Part shown: piece by piece, positions 1-6,761 of the stretch
How positions within the stretch are numbered: position 1 is the first letter of the stretch
Layout of the letters: each line of letters begins with the position of its first letter
NCBI GenBank assembly: GCA_900770875.1
Contig: CAAGLV010000186.1
Span: 1 to 9,710, forward strand
Length of the DNA stretch: 9,710 nt
Direction of reading: 5' to 3'
Origin: Flavobacteriales bacterium
GTDB taxonomy: Bacteria; Bacteroidota; Bacteroidia; Flavobacteriales; Weeksellaceae
Position numbers and translations under genes: made by a program
The notes under the pieces: generated by a model
Database searches by the model: none
What the model saw: only the letters and a program-made list of their open reading frames with translations
What the model was told of the DNA's origin: nothing

Positions 1-102
1 GTTACAGGTTTAGTTGATAAAATTAGAGAAAACGATGAGGTTTCTTTTGAATTAGCTGAAGGTAAGAAAGGTACAATTGCAGTAAATGTTAAAGTAATCT
101 AA
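1..102 (+). CDS. Cold shock protein (CspA family), C-terminal end, 5' truncated by window edge
   Basis: Frame 1 is open from the first base to TAA at 100-102 and encodes 33 residues. They read as the last half of a cold-shock domain: VTGLVDKIRENDEVSF, then a short stretch ending in EGKKGTIAVNVKVI. The pattern of 'V(S/T)GL-D-IRENDEV-F-L-EGKKG--AVNV' is the C-terminal beta-4/beta-5 part of CspA-type proteins, which are about 65 residues long in flavobacteria. These are small OB-fold proteins that bind single-stranded RNA and DNA and act as RNA chaperones. The RNP1 and RNP2 motifs that would confirm nucleic-acid binding lie upstream of the window, so the start and promoter cannot be seen. A strong hairpin terminator follows 25 bp after the stop. 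The family call is fairly secure; which csp paralogue this is cannot be told. Confidence 0.85.
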   Translation, partial: VTGLVDKIRENDEVSFELAEGKKGTIAVNVKVI

Positions 103-127
103 GTTATTCAACATATTTCTTGAATGT

Positions 128-157
128 AAAACCACTTCTAATAGAAGTGGTTTTTTT
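128..157. terminator. Bidirectional intrinsic terminator
   Basis: A 12-bp perfect stem (AAAACCACTTCT at 128-139 with AGAAGTGGTTTT at 143-154) closes a three-base loop, and a run of T follows to 157. It ends the cold shock gene on the plus strand. Read on the minus strand the same stem is followed by four U, so it can also end the gene at 156-689. The T run supplies the TAA stop of that minus-strand gene (156-158). Confidence 0.9.
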
Positions 158-689
158 ATTCTTGAATTTCGTAAAATTTAATTTCGTTAAATAATTCGTC
201 TACAAATTGATTAATTTTATGTAGATGTTCTTTGGCTATTTTTTGGCCAATTTTTGTAGCAAGATAAGTTCCTCCGCCTAAAAGTAGTGCAAAAGGAATG
301 GCCCAAATCCAATAACTTTTACCGGTTACAATGTATTCGGAAATGGCATAAGTTCCTAATGTAATAATTAAAGCACCAGCTAAACCATAAAAAAACATAA
401 ATAAAGTCCATACATTTGGCCGTGGCCCGATAACTCCTCTAACAGCGATATAATCGGGATGTTCTTCGTCTTGTTCCCATCTAATTTGTAATTGTGGAGC
501 CCAATATTTGTCTTTATCTTTTCGTAATCTAACCATCGCAAACTCTTTATTAGCATAACCACCAAATTCTTTGGTTTGTAAAGCTAGCTGATGTTTTATA
601 ATATGAATTAAATCGTCTTTTGAAGCTTTGGTATAAACTTTAAATCGAGGACGACTACGAAGCATTTTTATACGGACTTTATTTTTCAT
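156..689 (-). CDS. Conserved small membrane protein of unknown function
   Basis: This is a 177-residue protein with a basic N-terminus (MKNKVRIKMLRSRPRFK), a soluble segment to about residue 90, two hydrophobic helices at about 93-118 and 126-146, and a polar C-terminal tail of about 30 residues. The helices are joined by a short loop (IVTGKSYW), so it is probably a helical hairpin with both ends in the cytoplasm by the positive-inside rule. I do not recognise a named domain, catalytic motif or signal peptide. Similar proteins appear in flavobacterial genomes as hypothetical proteins; that is from memory. The start at 689 gives the full frame; the Met at residue 9 is an alternative. It is transcribed away from the alkyltransferase-like gene through a 44-bp shared upstream region, and its stop codon lies inside the terminator it shares with the cold shock gene. 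Function unknown. Confidence 0.8.
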   Translation of the reverse strand: MKNKVRIKMLRSRPRFKVYTKASKDDLIHIIKHQLALQTKEFGGYANKEFAMVRLRKDKDKYWAPQLQIRWEQDEEHPDYIAVRGVIGPRPNVWTLFMFFYGLAGALIITLGTYAISEYIVTGKSYWIWAIPFALLLGGGTYLATKIGQKIAKEHLHKINQFVDELFNEIKFYEIQE

Positions 690-733
690 AAGTTTGGTTG
701 TATTTTTTAAATTTACAATAAATCTTATTAAAG

Positions 734-1072
734 ATGAAAGAGATTTCTTCTAACTACAAAAATATTTATCAAATTGTAAAACAAATTCCTAAGGGTAAGG
801 TAACTACGTATGGTATTATTGCTAAGTTAATAGGAAGTAATTTTTCGGCTCGTGTAGTTGGATATGCAATGCATAGAGCATCGGATTTTGATGATGTGCC
901 AGCGCATCGTGTGGTAAATAGAAATGGTTTGTTAACGGGTAGACATCATTTTAATCCGCCCGAATTAATGCAACAATTATTAGAGCAGGAAGGGATAAAA
1001 ATTAAAGCTCATCAAATTGTTAATTTTCAGGAAGTTTTATGGAATCCGTTAGAAGATGAAAATTATTTGTAA
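734..1072 (+). CDS. Alkyltransferase-like protein (ATL), MGMT/Ogt DNA-binding domain without the acceptor cysteine
   Basis: This 112-residue protein is a stand-alone O6-methylguanine-DNA methyltransferase C-terminal domain. Visible motifs are GKVTTYG (residues 21-27, with the phosphate-rotating Tyr26), ARVVG (39-43, with the arginine finger Arg40 that replaces the flipped base) and PAHRVV (56-61). In true methyltransferases the last motif is PCHRV and its cysteine accepts the alkyl group; here residue 57 is alanine. The family knowledge that applies is that ATL proteins (E. coli YbaZ, S. pombe Atl1) bind O6-alkylguanine, bend the DNA and hand the lesion to nucleotide excision repair rather than repairing it themselves. 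The length of about 110 residues with no N-terminal domain also matches ATLs. It stands alone, divergent from the membrane-protein gene and 51 bp upstream of the ABC exporter genes. No strong terminator was seen after it, so some read-through is possible. Confidence 0.92.
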   Translation: MKEISSNYKNIYQIVKQIPKGKVTTYGIIAKLIGSNFSARVVGYAMHRASDFDDVPAHRVVNRNGLLTGRHHFNPPELMQQLLEQEGIKIKAHQIVNFQEVLWNPLEDENYL

Positions 1073-1093
1073 CATTTTTCATTTTCTTCTTAC

Positions 1094-1101
1094 TAACTTT
1101 G
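1094..1101 (+). promoter_or_regulatory. Bacteroidota -7 promoter element for the ABC exporter operon
   Basis: TAACTTTG matches the Bacteroidota consensus TAnnTTTG exactly and lies 22 bp before the ATG at 1124. A TTG at 1067-1069 is 24 bp upstream, slightly more than the usual 17-23 bp spacing, so the -33 element is uncertain. It suggests the ABC genes have their own promoter. Confidence 0.55.
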
Positions 1102-1123
1102 TAGATTGAATTAACTATTTTAA

Positions 1124-2059
1124 ATGGACTATTTATTACAAGCCGAGCATTTAACTCGTAGATATAAAGATAAAATTGCACTTAACAATTTTAGTATTAA
1201 TATTCCAAAAGGTTCTATTTACGGGCTTTTAGGACCAAATGGTGCAGGAAAAACAACGTTTATTCGTATTGTAAATCAAATTACAGCTCCAGACGAAGGA
1301 CGTATTTTGTTAAATGGTAATCCTTTAACAAAAGAATCGATTTCGCAAGTGGGGTATATGCCCGAAGAAAGAGGACTTTATAAAAATATGAAGGTTGGCG
1401 AACAAGCCATTTATTTTGCTCGATTAAAAGGAATGTCGTACGCCGAAGCACGTAAACGTACAAAATATTGGTTCGAGAAATTAGATATTATGTCGTGGTG
1501 GGATAAAAAGTTAAGCGAATTATCTAAAGGAATGGGGCAAAAAGTACAGTTTGTTGTAACAGTAATTCACGAACCGTCTTTATTAATTTTCGACGAACCA
1601 TTTTCGGGATTCGATCCTGTAAATGCTCAATTAATTGCCAACGAAATTTTAGAGTTAAGAGATAAAGGTACAACAATTATATTTTCTACACACCGAATGG
1701 AATCGGTTGAAGAAATGTGCGATCATGTTGCATTAATCAATAAATCGAATAAGGTTTTAGATGGTAAGATAGAAGATGTTCGTAACGAATTTAAATCGGG
1801 CGAATTTAATGTTTCGATACAAGCGATTTCTGCCGATCATTTACAAATTTTAGGGAATAAATATCAATTAAAAAATGTGTTAAATGCAGGTGATACAACA
1901 TCTTTTGATTTAAAAATTGATAAATCTATTGCATCAAATACTTTATTAAGAGAGCTAATAGAAATGGGACAAATTAATCAGTTTAAGGAAGTTATTCCAT
2001 CAATGAACGATGTCTTTTTACAAGCTGTAAAACAATCAAATTTACAATTAAACCAATAG
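1124..2059 (+). CDS. ABC transporter ATP-binding protein, NatA-like (DUF4162-type)
   Basis: A 311-residue ATPase. The nucleotide-binding domain shows Walker A GPNGAGKT (37-44), a signature motif LSKGM (133-137, a variant of LSGGQ), Walker B LLIFDEP (153-159, catalytic Glu158), D-loop SGFDP (161-165) and the switch His190 (STHRME). The Q-loop region reads VGYMPEERGLY, with Glu81 where glutamine is usual; this PEERGLY form is, as I recall, normal for this subfamily. A C-terminal domain of about 100 residues (210-311) follows, as in NatA-type proteins. It would sit on the cytoplasmic face and power the permease encoded 10 bp downstream. NatA/NatB of Bacillus exports Na+, but related pairs export other substrates, so the substrate is unknown. 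The start at 1124 places the first beta strand (YLLQAEHLTRRY) correctly. Confidence 0.95.
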   Translation: MDYLLQAEHLTRRYKDKIALNNFSINIPKGSIYGLLGPNGAGKTTFIRIVNQITAPDEGRILLNGNPLTKESISQVGYMPEERGLYKNMKVGEQAIYFARLKGMSYAEARKRTKYWFEKLDIMSWWDKKLSELSKGMGQKVQFVVTVIHEPSLLIFDEPFSGFDPVNAQLIANEILELRDKGTTIIFSTHRMESVEEMCDHVALINKSNKVLDGKIEDVRNEFKSGEFNVSIQAISADHLQILGNKYQLKNVLNAGDTTSFDLKIDKSIASNTLLRELIEMGQINQFKEVIPSMNDVFLQAVKQSNLQLNQ

Positions 2060-2069
2060 ATGTTAAACG

Positions 2070-3386
2070 ATGAATAATATATTTTTAATAGCTTCAAGAG
2101 AATTCTTTTCTCAAGTAAAAAATAAGGCATTTATTATTATGACGATTCTTTCTCCACTTTTACTTGTAGGAGCAGGAGGAGTTATATTTTGGTTAAGCGT
2201 TACCAATAATTCTGATGTAAAAAATATTGCGGTTGTAGATCAAAGTGCCGAGTTTGTTACATCGTTTAAATCAGACGAAAATATGGTGTTTAACATTTAT
2301 ACACCACAAGAGGCAAAGGCAATAAAAGATACGCTAAATGGAAGCGAATATTTAAGCGCTTTATTAGAAATTCCGGCCAATACAGATGGTAATTTCGAGG
2401 CGATAGAAAAAGACACTAAGTTATCTACAAATGGTAATTTTGGAATTACAGATCGCGAAAAAATTTCTGCAATGATTGCGGATAAAATCAAGGAAAATCG
2501 CTTAAAAAATTCGGGAATCGATCAAGCAAGTTTAGATAAAACCAATGCAAAAGTAAAACTTAACGTTTTTAATGTAAAAGAAGGGAAGGAAGATAAAGGT
2601 TTAGAATTAAAAGTTGCTTTATCGGGTATTTTAACTTATATCATTTTTATGTTTATTATGATATATGGTGTTAAAGTAATGCGATCTGTTGTAGAAGAAA
2701 AAAATAATCGAGTGGTAGAAATTATCATTTCTTCGGTAAAACCATTCGAATTAATGTTAGGGAAAATCATTGGTACAACAATGGTTGCAGTAACACAGTT
2801 TGCTATTTGGATTGGGATGACAATTGGTTTATTAATGCTTTTTCCGGCAATTGCAGCAAGCAGAATTGATACGGCTCAACAGCTTGTTAATCAGCAAGAA
2901 GTTGTAGAGTCGCCAGAATTAATGCAAATGGTAGCAGAAACAAGCGAAGTATTATTATCGTTTAATTATCCATTAATTATATTTACGTTTATTACGTATT
3001 TTATATTAGGTTATTTATTTTACTCTTCTATTTTTGCTGCAATTGGTTCGGCAGTTGATAATGATACCGATACGCAACAATTTACTTATTTCCCATTAAT
3101 TCCAATGATGATTGGTTTATACGGATCTATAACAACGTTACAAAATCCTGATGGACCTGTAGCCTTCTGGTTATCGATGATTCCGTTTACTTCGCCAATA
3201 TCAATGATAACAAGAATTCCGTTCGATATTCCGATTTGGGAATTAGTATTGTCTATTTTTATTTTATTGATAAGTACAATTGGAATGGTTTATTTTGCTT
3301 CAAAAATTTATCGTATTGGTATATTGATCTATGGTAAAAAACCAACGATTAAAGAAATGCTTAAATGGATAACATATAAAAATTAA
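2070..3386 (+). CDS. ABC-2 type exporter permease, NatB-like
   Basis: A 438-residue inner-membrane protein. A short cytoplasmic N-terminus (IASREFFSQVKNKAF) leads into helix 1 (about 21-44). A large extracytoplasmic domain follows (about 45-182), then hydrophobic segments at about 183-206, 233-262, 298-328, 338-357, 366-384 and 389-415. The stretch VVEEKNNRVVEIIISS (207-222) followed by KPFELMLGKIIG (224-235) is the characteristic cytoplasmic coupling region of NatB-type ABC-2 permeases and contacts the ATPase. The gene starts 10 bp after the ATPase stop, so the two form one operon and one transporter. The ATG at 2070 was chosen because the ATG at 2060 is out of frame and stops after five codons. 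Substrate is unknown: Na+ by analogy with B. subtilis, but drugs, lipids or peptides are equally possible. The operon ends at the hairpin at 3414-3447. Confidence 0.93.
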   Translation: MNNIFLIASREFFSQVKNKAFIIMTILSPLLLVGAGGVIFWLSVTNNSDVKNIAVVDQSAEFVTSFKSDENMVFNIYTPQEAKAIKDTLNGSEYLSALLEIPANTDGNFEAIEKDTKLSTNGNFGITDREKISAMIADKIKENRLKNSGIDQASLDKTNAKVKLNVFNVKEGKEDKGLELKVALSGILTYIIFMFIMIYGVKVMRSVVEEKNNRVVEIIISSVKPFELMLGKIIGTTMVAVTQFAIWIGMTIGLLMLFPAIAASRIDTAQQLVNQQEVVESPELMQMVAETSEVLLSFNYPLIIFTFITYFILGYLFYSSIFAAIGSAVDNDTDTQQFTYFPLIPMMIGLYGSITTLQNPDGPVAFWLSMIPFTSPISMITRIPFDIPIWELVLSIFILLISTIGMVYFASKIYRIGILIYGKKPTIKEMLKWITYKN

Positions 3387-3413
3387 AGGCAATTTAATTA
3401 CATAAAATTGTAT

Positions 3414-3447
3414 AAAAAAATGCTACTTTTTAAAGTAGCATTTTTTT
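3414..3447. terminator. Bidirectional intrinsic terminator
   Basis: TGCTACTTT (3421-3429) and AAAGTAGCA (3432-3440) form a near-palindromic stem, flanked by seven A (3414-3420) and seven T (3441-3447). It therefore reads as hairpin plus U-tract on both strands. It ends the ABC operon on the plus strand and the GNAT gene on the minus strand, whose TAA stop (3446-3448) overlaps the T run. Confidence 0.9.
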
Positions 3448-3961
3448 ATTTGGCTAAAGACCAATATAAAAATTCGTCATCTATTGCAATATTTTCAAAA
3501 TTTAATTTCTTTAAAAGATTAGCCGATTTTATATTATCAATTAAACAAGAAGCGGTAATTGTATTTAAGCTTTCGTTTTCAAAAGCCCAATTAATTAAGG
3601 TTTTACAAGCTTCAAAAGCATAACCATTTCTGCGTTCGGATGCCACAATTCCGTAACCAATATCGGCCGAACTTGTAATTCTATTAAAGCCTTTAAAACC
3701 AATATCACCAATAATTTCGTTAGTTGTAGTTTTAATAATCATCCACGATTCGAAACCTGTAGGCATACCAACTTTGTTGATGTTTTTAATAATGCGAGGA
3801 ATTGTTTCGATAATTTCGTTATCTGGCCATAATTTTCCGGGTTTTAATCCCATAGAAGTTATTGTAGTAAAATCATTATCTAAAATTTCTATACAAATGG
3901 TTGTTGTGTATGGAATAAGTGTTAACCGTTCGCTATTTAATTTTAAATGATTTGATTGCAT
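3446..3961 (-). CDS. GNAT family N-acetyltransferase (RimJ/RimL-like, Acetyltransf_3 type)
   Basis: A 171-residue single-domain protein. The start SERLTLIPYTT (10-20) is the first strand typical of the RimJ/RimL-like branch. IIGDIGFKG (83-91) is the beta-4 region. DIGYGIVASERRNGYA (100-115) is beta-4/beta-5 followed by the acetyl-CoA pyrophosphate-binding loop R-x-x-G-x-A (Arg110 to Ala115). NIKSANLLKKLNFE (143-156) is the usual C-terminal 'N-x-x-S-xx-L-x-x-x-G/N-F' helix. It would move acetyl from acetyl-CoA to an amine on a protein or small molecule; the acceptor cannot be read from sequence. It is monocistronic, divergent from the AraC regulator, and ends in the terminator shared with the ABC operon. 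The start at 3961 lies 17 bp downstream of a consensus -7 element. Confidence 0.92.
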   Translation of the reverse strand: MQSNHLKLNSERLTLIPYTTTICIEILDNDFTTITSMGLKPGKLWPDNEIIETIPRIIKNINKVGMPTGFESWMIIKTTTNEIIGDIGFKGFNRITSSADIGYGIVASERRNGYAFEACKTLINWAFENESLNTITASCLIDNIKSANLLKKLNFENIAIDDEFLYWSLAK

Positions 3962-3978
3962 TAAGAATAGAATTTGAG

Positions 3979-3986
3979 CAAATATA
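3979..3986 (-). promoter_or_regulatory. Bacteroidota -7 element for the GNAT gene
   Basis: On the minus strand TATATTTG is an exact TAnnTTTG match, 17 bp before the start codon at 3961. No TTG is present at the expected -33 position, so it is either a weak promoter or one helped by another factor. Confidence 0.5.
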
Positions 3987-4111
3987 AAACTTTGCTGAAT
4001 TGATTCTTTATTCTTCTAAAGTTTAATTTTATCCAACTTTAAAAAGAAAAATATCCTTTTTTTTTGAGTATTATCATTGTAGTTTATATGTATGCTTTGT
4101 TTTATTAGATT

Positions 4112-4119
4112 TACATTTG
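4112..4119 (+). promoter_or_regulatory. Bacteroidota -7 element for the AraC-family regulator gene
   Basis: TACATTTG matches TAnnTTTG exactly, 16 bp before the ATG at 4136. No TTG occurs 17-23 bp upstream; the nearest (4097-4099) is only 12 bp away. The 150 bp further upstream, shared with the divergent GNAT gene, is AT-rich with only a weak 6-bp inverted repeat (4018-4023 with 4035-4040). Confidence 0.45.
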
Positions 4120-4135
4120 TTGTAAATTTTGATGA

Positions 4136-5017
4136 ATGGATAAGCACAATTTTCCGGTTTATGAAATTTGTAATTTAAATGCAGATAAAAACGAAAACGA
4201 ATTATTTTCGGTAGATCGATTTAGAGGTTATGTTGATAGTAATCCGCATCTACAAATGATGCATAATCATAACTATTATCATTTAGTGTTTTTTACCGAA
4301 GGAAGTGGAACGCATATCATCGATTTCGAACAATTTCCGGTAAAAAAAGGAATGATTTATTTTATGCGTCCAGGACAAGTTCATCAATGGAAATTCGAAA
4401 ATAAATACGATGGTTACGTTATAAATTTTAGCGCAAACTTTTTTGATTGGATTGGAATTAATTCGTCTGTTTTGCAACAATTTTCGTTTTTTAAAACAAT
4501 GCTTTTAAGCGAACAAGTTTTTACAATTCAGGCTCAACAATCTAATGATTTAATTTCTGTTTTCGAAGATATTTTAAAAGAATATGGTTTAAATGATGCT
4601 TATTCTAATTTTAAAATGGCAACATTAACCCTGCAAATGTGTGTAATGGTACAACGATTGGTAAATTTAGAACATGTTAAAAGAAATGATTATCAGTCGG
4701 TATTAATTAATAATTTTCAGAATTTAATCGAGCAGTATTATACAGAAAAAAAGCTTCCAAAACAATATGCCGAATTGTTATATATAACACCAAATCATTT
4801 AAATGCTTTATGTAAAGATGTTTTAGGAATTTCGTCGGGCGAATTAATAAGAAATCGAATTATTTTAGAAGCCAAGCGACTTTTGGTCAATAAAGAACTT
4901 ACGATTAACGAAATTACCTATTTGTTAAATTTTAAAGATTCGTCTTATTTTGTAAAATTCTTTAAAAAATACACCAATTTTACTCCAGATCAGTTTCGTA
5001 AACAATTTTATATTTAA
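4136..5017 (+). CDS. AraC/XylS family transcriptional regulator with N-terminal cupin sensor domain
   Basis: A 293-residue regulator. The N-terminal half is a cupin-like ligand or dimerisation domain: HNHNYYHLVFFTEGSGTH (43-60) with metal- or ligand-type histidines, then KKGMIYFMRPGQVHQW (70-85), the usual 'G-x-x-x-x-x-P-x-x-x-H' cupin motif. The C-terminal 100 residues are the two-helix-turn-helix AraC domain. The first HTH lies around YAELLYITPNHLNALCK (about 207-223). The linker helix is ISSGELIRNRIILEAKRLL. The second HTH is LTINEITYLLNFKDSSYF, followed by FVKFFKKYTNFTPDQFRK, the family signature. It should bind direct-repeat operators as a dimer and usually activates. The ligand is unknown. 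The gene is alone between the divergent GNAT gene and ccoG, and a candidate AraC-type operator lies 90 bp after its stop. An ATG at 4132 is out of frame and stops at once, so 4136 is the start. Confidence 0.95.
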   Translation: MDKHNFPVYEICNLNADKNENELFSVDRFRGYVDSNPHLQMMHNHNYYHLVFFTEGSGTHIIDFEQFPVKKGMIYFMRPGQVHQWKFENKYDGYVINFSANFFDWIGINSSVLQQFSFFKTMLLSEQVFTIQAQQSNDLISVFEDILKEYGLNDAYSNFKMATLTLQMCVMVQRLVNLEHVKRNDYQSVLINNFQNLIEQYYTEKKLPKQYAELLYITPNHLNALCKDVLGISSGELIRNRIILEAKRLLVNKELTINEITYLLNFKDSSYFVKFFKKYTNFTPDQFRKQFYI

Positions 5018-5106
5018 AATCTCATTAATCATAACTATTTTATTTTTATTATAAATAAGTAATATATTGATTGTTAAAACATTAAATATTTCTGTTTTTT
5101 AATCAG

Positions 5107-5139
5107 TAAAAAGTACCATATATAAGTTAAAAAGTACCA
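5107..5139 (+). promoter_or_regulatory. Tandem direct repeat, candidate AraC-type operator upstream of ccoG
   Basis: The 12-mer TAAAAAGTACCA occurs at 5107-5118 and again, identical, at 5128-5139, a centre-to-centre distance of 21 bp or two helical turns. Two same-direction half-sites 21 bp apart is the classical arrangement of AraC sites (I1/I2 at araBAD). The second copy ends where a -33 element should be for the -7 box at 5162. The repeats are seen directly; binding by the adjacent AraC-family protein is inferred. Confidence 0.6.
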
Positions 5140-5161
5140 CAATTCTGTTGATAGGCAAATT

Positions 5162-5169
5162 TAAATTTG
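5162..5169 (+). promoter_or_regulatory. Bacteroidota -7 element for ccoG
   Basis: TAAATTTG is an exact TAnnTTTG match, 20 bp before the ATG at 5190. No TTG lies 17-23 bp upstream (nearest 5148-5150, 11 bp away). A good -7 box with no -33 element, next to the direct repeats, suggests an activator-dependent promoter. Confidence 0.55.
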
Positions 5170-5189
5170 AATAAGAATTTTAAAATCTT

Positions 5190-6647
5190 ATGGATAATTT
5201 AAATAAAGAAAATGTAGCAATCGAAGAGTTAAACGAAAACGAATCTTTTCGAAACGAAGTTGCTACAATGGAAAAAAACGGGAAAAGAAAATGGGTTTAT
5301 ACCAAAAAAACATCCGGGAAATATACCAATTACAGAAACATACTTTCAACCATTTTATTAGTGTTATTGGTCGTAATTCCATTTATACATCTTCCTAATG
5401 GTAATCCTATTTTTAAATTTGATGTTTTTAATACACAATTTATTTTATTTGGTTTTCCATTTTTTACAACCGATTTCTTTTTATTGGCTTTTGGTATGAT
5501 AATAAGCGTTGTATTTATTATTTTATTTACAACAGTTTATGGTCGTATTTTTTGTGGATGGTTTTGTCCACAAACTATTTTTTTAGAATTTGTTTTTCGT
5601 AAAATAGAGTTTTTAATCGAAGGCGATCGTAACAAACAAATTCGTTTAGATAAGCAAGACTGGAACGAAGAAAAACTGATTAAAAAAGGAGGTAAATGGT
5701 TTACATTCTATTTAATTTCGTTTTTTGTAGTTAACATTTTTATGGCTTATATTGTAGGAATCGATTTCTTAAAACAAATGTATGCAGAAGGATTATCAGA
5801 ACATTTTGGTAAATTTTTCGGTATCTTTATCGTAAGTTGGTTGTTCTTTTTTGTGTTTGCATGGTTTCGCGAGCAAGCTTGTACACTGGTTTGTCCTTAC
5901 GGACGTATGCAAGGTGTGTTGTTGGATAAACAAACCATACAAGTTACATACGATTTTAAACGTGGCGAAGGACGAAGTAAATTTCGTAAAAACGAAGATC
6001 GTAAAGCAGCTGGTAAAGGAGATTGTATCGATTGTGGACAATGCGTGGCTGTTTGTCCTACTGGTATTGATATTCGTAACGGATCGCAGTTAGAATGTGT
6101 AAATTGTACTGCATGTATGGATGCTTGCGACGAGGTTATGACAAAAATTAATTTACCTAAAGGGCTTATTCGTTATGCTTCGGAAGAAAACATAAAAGAA
6201 GGAAAGCCTTTTAAAATTTCTGTCCGAATGATTTCGTTTACATCAATCCTAATTTTAATGTTAATTGGAATGTTTGCTTTTGTAATGAATAGAAGTGATG
6301 TTGAGGTTAAATTTTTACAGGTTCCTGGAAACGATTTTAAAGTAGAAAATCAATACATCGTTAATACATTACAATATAGTTTAATGAATAAAACGAACAA
6401 ACCACAAAATTTACATTTGATAGTTTCATCTCATAAAAATAGTACAATCGAATTGATTTCTGATTATAATGATGATCTAAAAATAGAAGCCGGAAAATTA
6501 AAACAAGGTCGTATTGAAGTTAAAATTCCAAAATCAGAATTATCTTCATATAAAGAACCAATTAATATTCAATTGTTAGATAAAAACAATAAATGTATAG
6601 ATGAATATAAAATTAGTTTTATGGCACCATCAAATATTGGATATTAA
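5190..6647 (+). CDS. ccoG: Cytochrome c oxidase (cbb3-type) accessory protein CcoG/FixG
   Basis: A 485-residue membrane iron-sulphur protein, the normal CcoG length. A cytoplasmic N-terminus leads to hydrophobic segments at about 50-68, 85-113, 170-190, 209-226 and 347-366. Membrane-side cysteine motifs are FCGWFCP (121-127) and CTLVCP (231-236). The cytoplasmic ferredoxin domain has two 4Fe-4S motifs: Cys279, 282, 285 and 289-Pro, then Cys303, 306, 309 and 313. The C-terminal region (about 370-480) is the Ig-like FixG_C domain. CcoG is needed for assembly of the cbb3 oxidase, and work on the Rhodobacter protein, as I recall it, indicates it reduces Cu(II) to Cu(I) for CuB-site assembly. In many genomes it follows ccoNOP or precedes ccoH/ccoI; none of these is in the window. 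Here it sits between an AraC regulator and the CRISPR locus, with its own promoter and terminator. All cysteines of both clusters are present. Confidence 0.97.
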   Translation: MDNLNKENVAIEELNENESFRNEVATMEKNGKRKWVYTKKTSGKYTNYRNILSTILLVLLVVIPFIHLPNGNPIFKFDVFNTQFILFGFPFFTTDFFLLAFGMIISVVFIILFTTVYGRIFCGWFCPQTIFLEFVFRKIEFLIEGDRNKQIRLDKQDWNEEKLIKKGGKWFTFYLISFFVVNIFMAYIVGIDFLKQMYAEGLSEHFGKFFGIFIVSWLFFFVFAWFREQACTLVCPYGRMQGVLLDKQTIQVTYDFKRGEGRSKFRKNEDRKAAGKGDCIDCGQCVAVCPTGIDIRNGSQLECVNCTACMDACDEVMTKINLPKGLIRYASEENIKEGKPFKISVRMISFTSILILMLIGMFAFVMNRSDVEVKFLQVPGNDFKVENQYIVNTLQYSLMNKTNKPQNLHLIVSSHKNSTIELISDYNDDLKIEAGKLKQGRIEVKIPKSELSSYKEPINIQLLDKNNKCIDEYKISFMAPSNIGY

Positions 6648-6660
6648 ACCCATTTTAGCA

Positions 6661-6705
6661 ATAGATTAGCATAAATACTATGTTAATCTATTTTTTTTTT
6701 TTTTT
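6661..6705 (+). terminator. Intrinsic terminator of ccoG
   Basis: A 13-bp stem (6661-6673 with 6679-6691, one G-U pair) with a five-base loop AATAC is followed by fifteen T (6691-6705). It starts 14 bp after the ccoG stop. It faces the tracrRNA terminator on the opposite strand, whose U-tract ends 25 bp away, so the two transcripts converge here. Confidence 0.92.
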
Positions 6706-6730
6706 GATTTTATTAAGGGGATTTTGGGTC

Positions 6731-6761
6731 AAAAAAAAAATGCCCCGAAGATAGTCGAGGC
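6731..6761 (-). terminator. Intrinsic terminator of the tracrRNA
   Basis: On the minus strand GCCTCGA (6761-6755) pairs with TCGGGGC (6748-6742), including one U-G pair, around a six-base loop. One A and then ten T follow (6740-6731). In other systems this 3' hairpin also stays in the mature tracrRNA bound by Cas9. Confidence 0.88.

Noticed and set aside
1355..1387. Missing Q-loop glutamine in the ABC ATPase (PEERGLY)
   Set aside because: This form is, as I recall, common in the NatA-type subfamily and does not by itself suggest a broken enzyme; all other motifs are intact.
3408..3623. Open reading frame of 71 codons on the plus strand
   Set aside because: It lies antisense to the GNAT gene and runs through the terminator hairpin. 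The encoded peptide resembles no family, while the opposite strand encodes a clear acetyltransferase.
4018..4040. 6-bp inverted repeat AAAGTT/AACTTT between the GNAT and AraC genes
   Set aside because: Too short in an AT-rich region to separate from chance.
5068..5105. Imperfect hairpin (TGATT..AAAACA with TGTTTT..AATCA) after the AraC gene
   Set aside because: The stem has an internal loop, an 11-base loop and no following T run, so it is not a convincing terminator. No better terminator was found for the AraC gene, leaving some read-through into ccoG possible.
5796..6093. Open frames of about 80 codons in other frames over ccoG
   Set aside because: They overlap the cysteine-rich ferredoxin part of ccoG and encode peptides with no recognisable features. 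They are by-products of the real coding frame.
6717..6746. Inverted repeat GGGGATTTT with AAAATGCCCC between the two terminators
   Set aside because: It has a one-base bulge, depends on the poly-A tract and shares its CCCC with the tracrRNA terminator stem, which explains it better.
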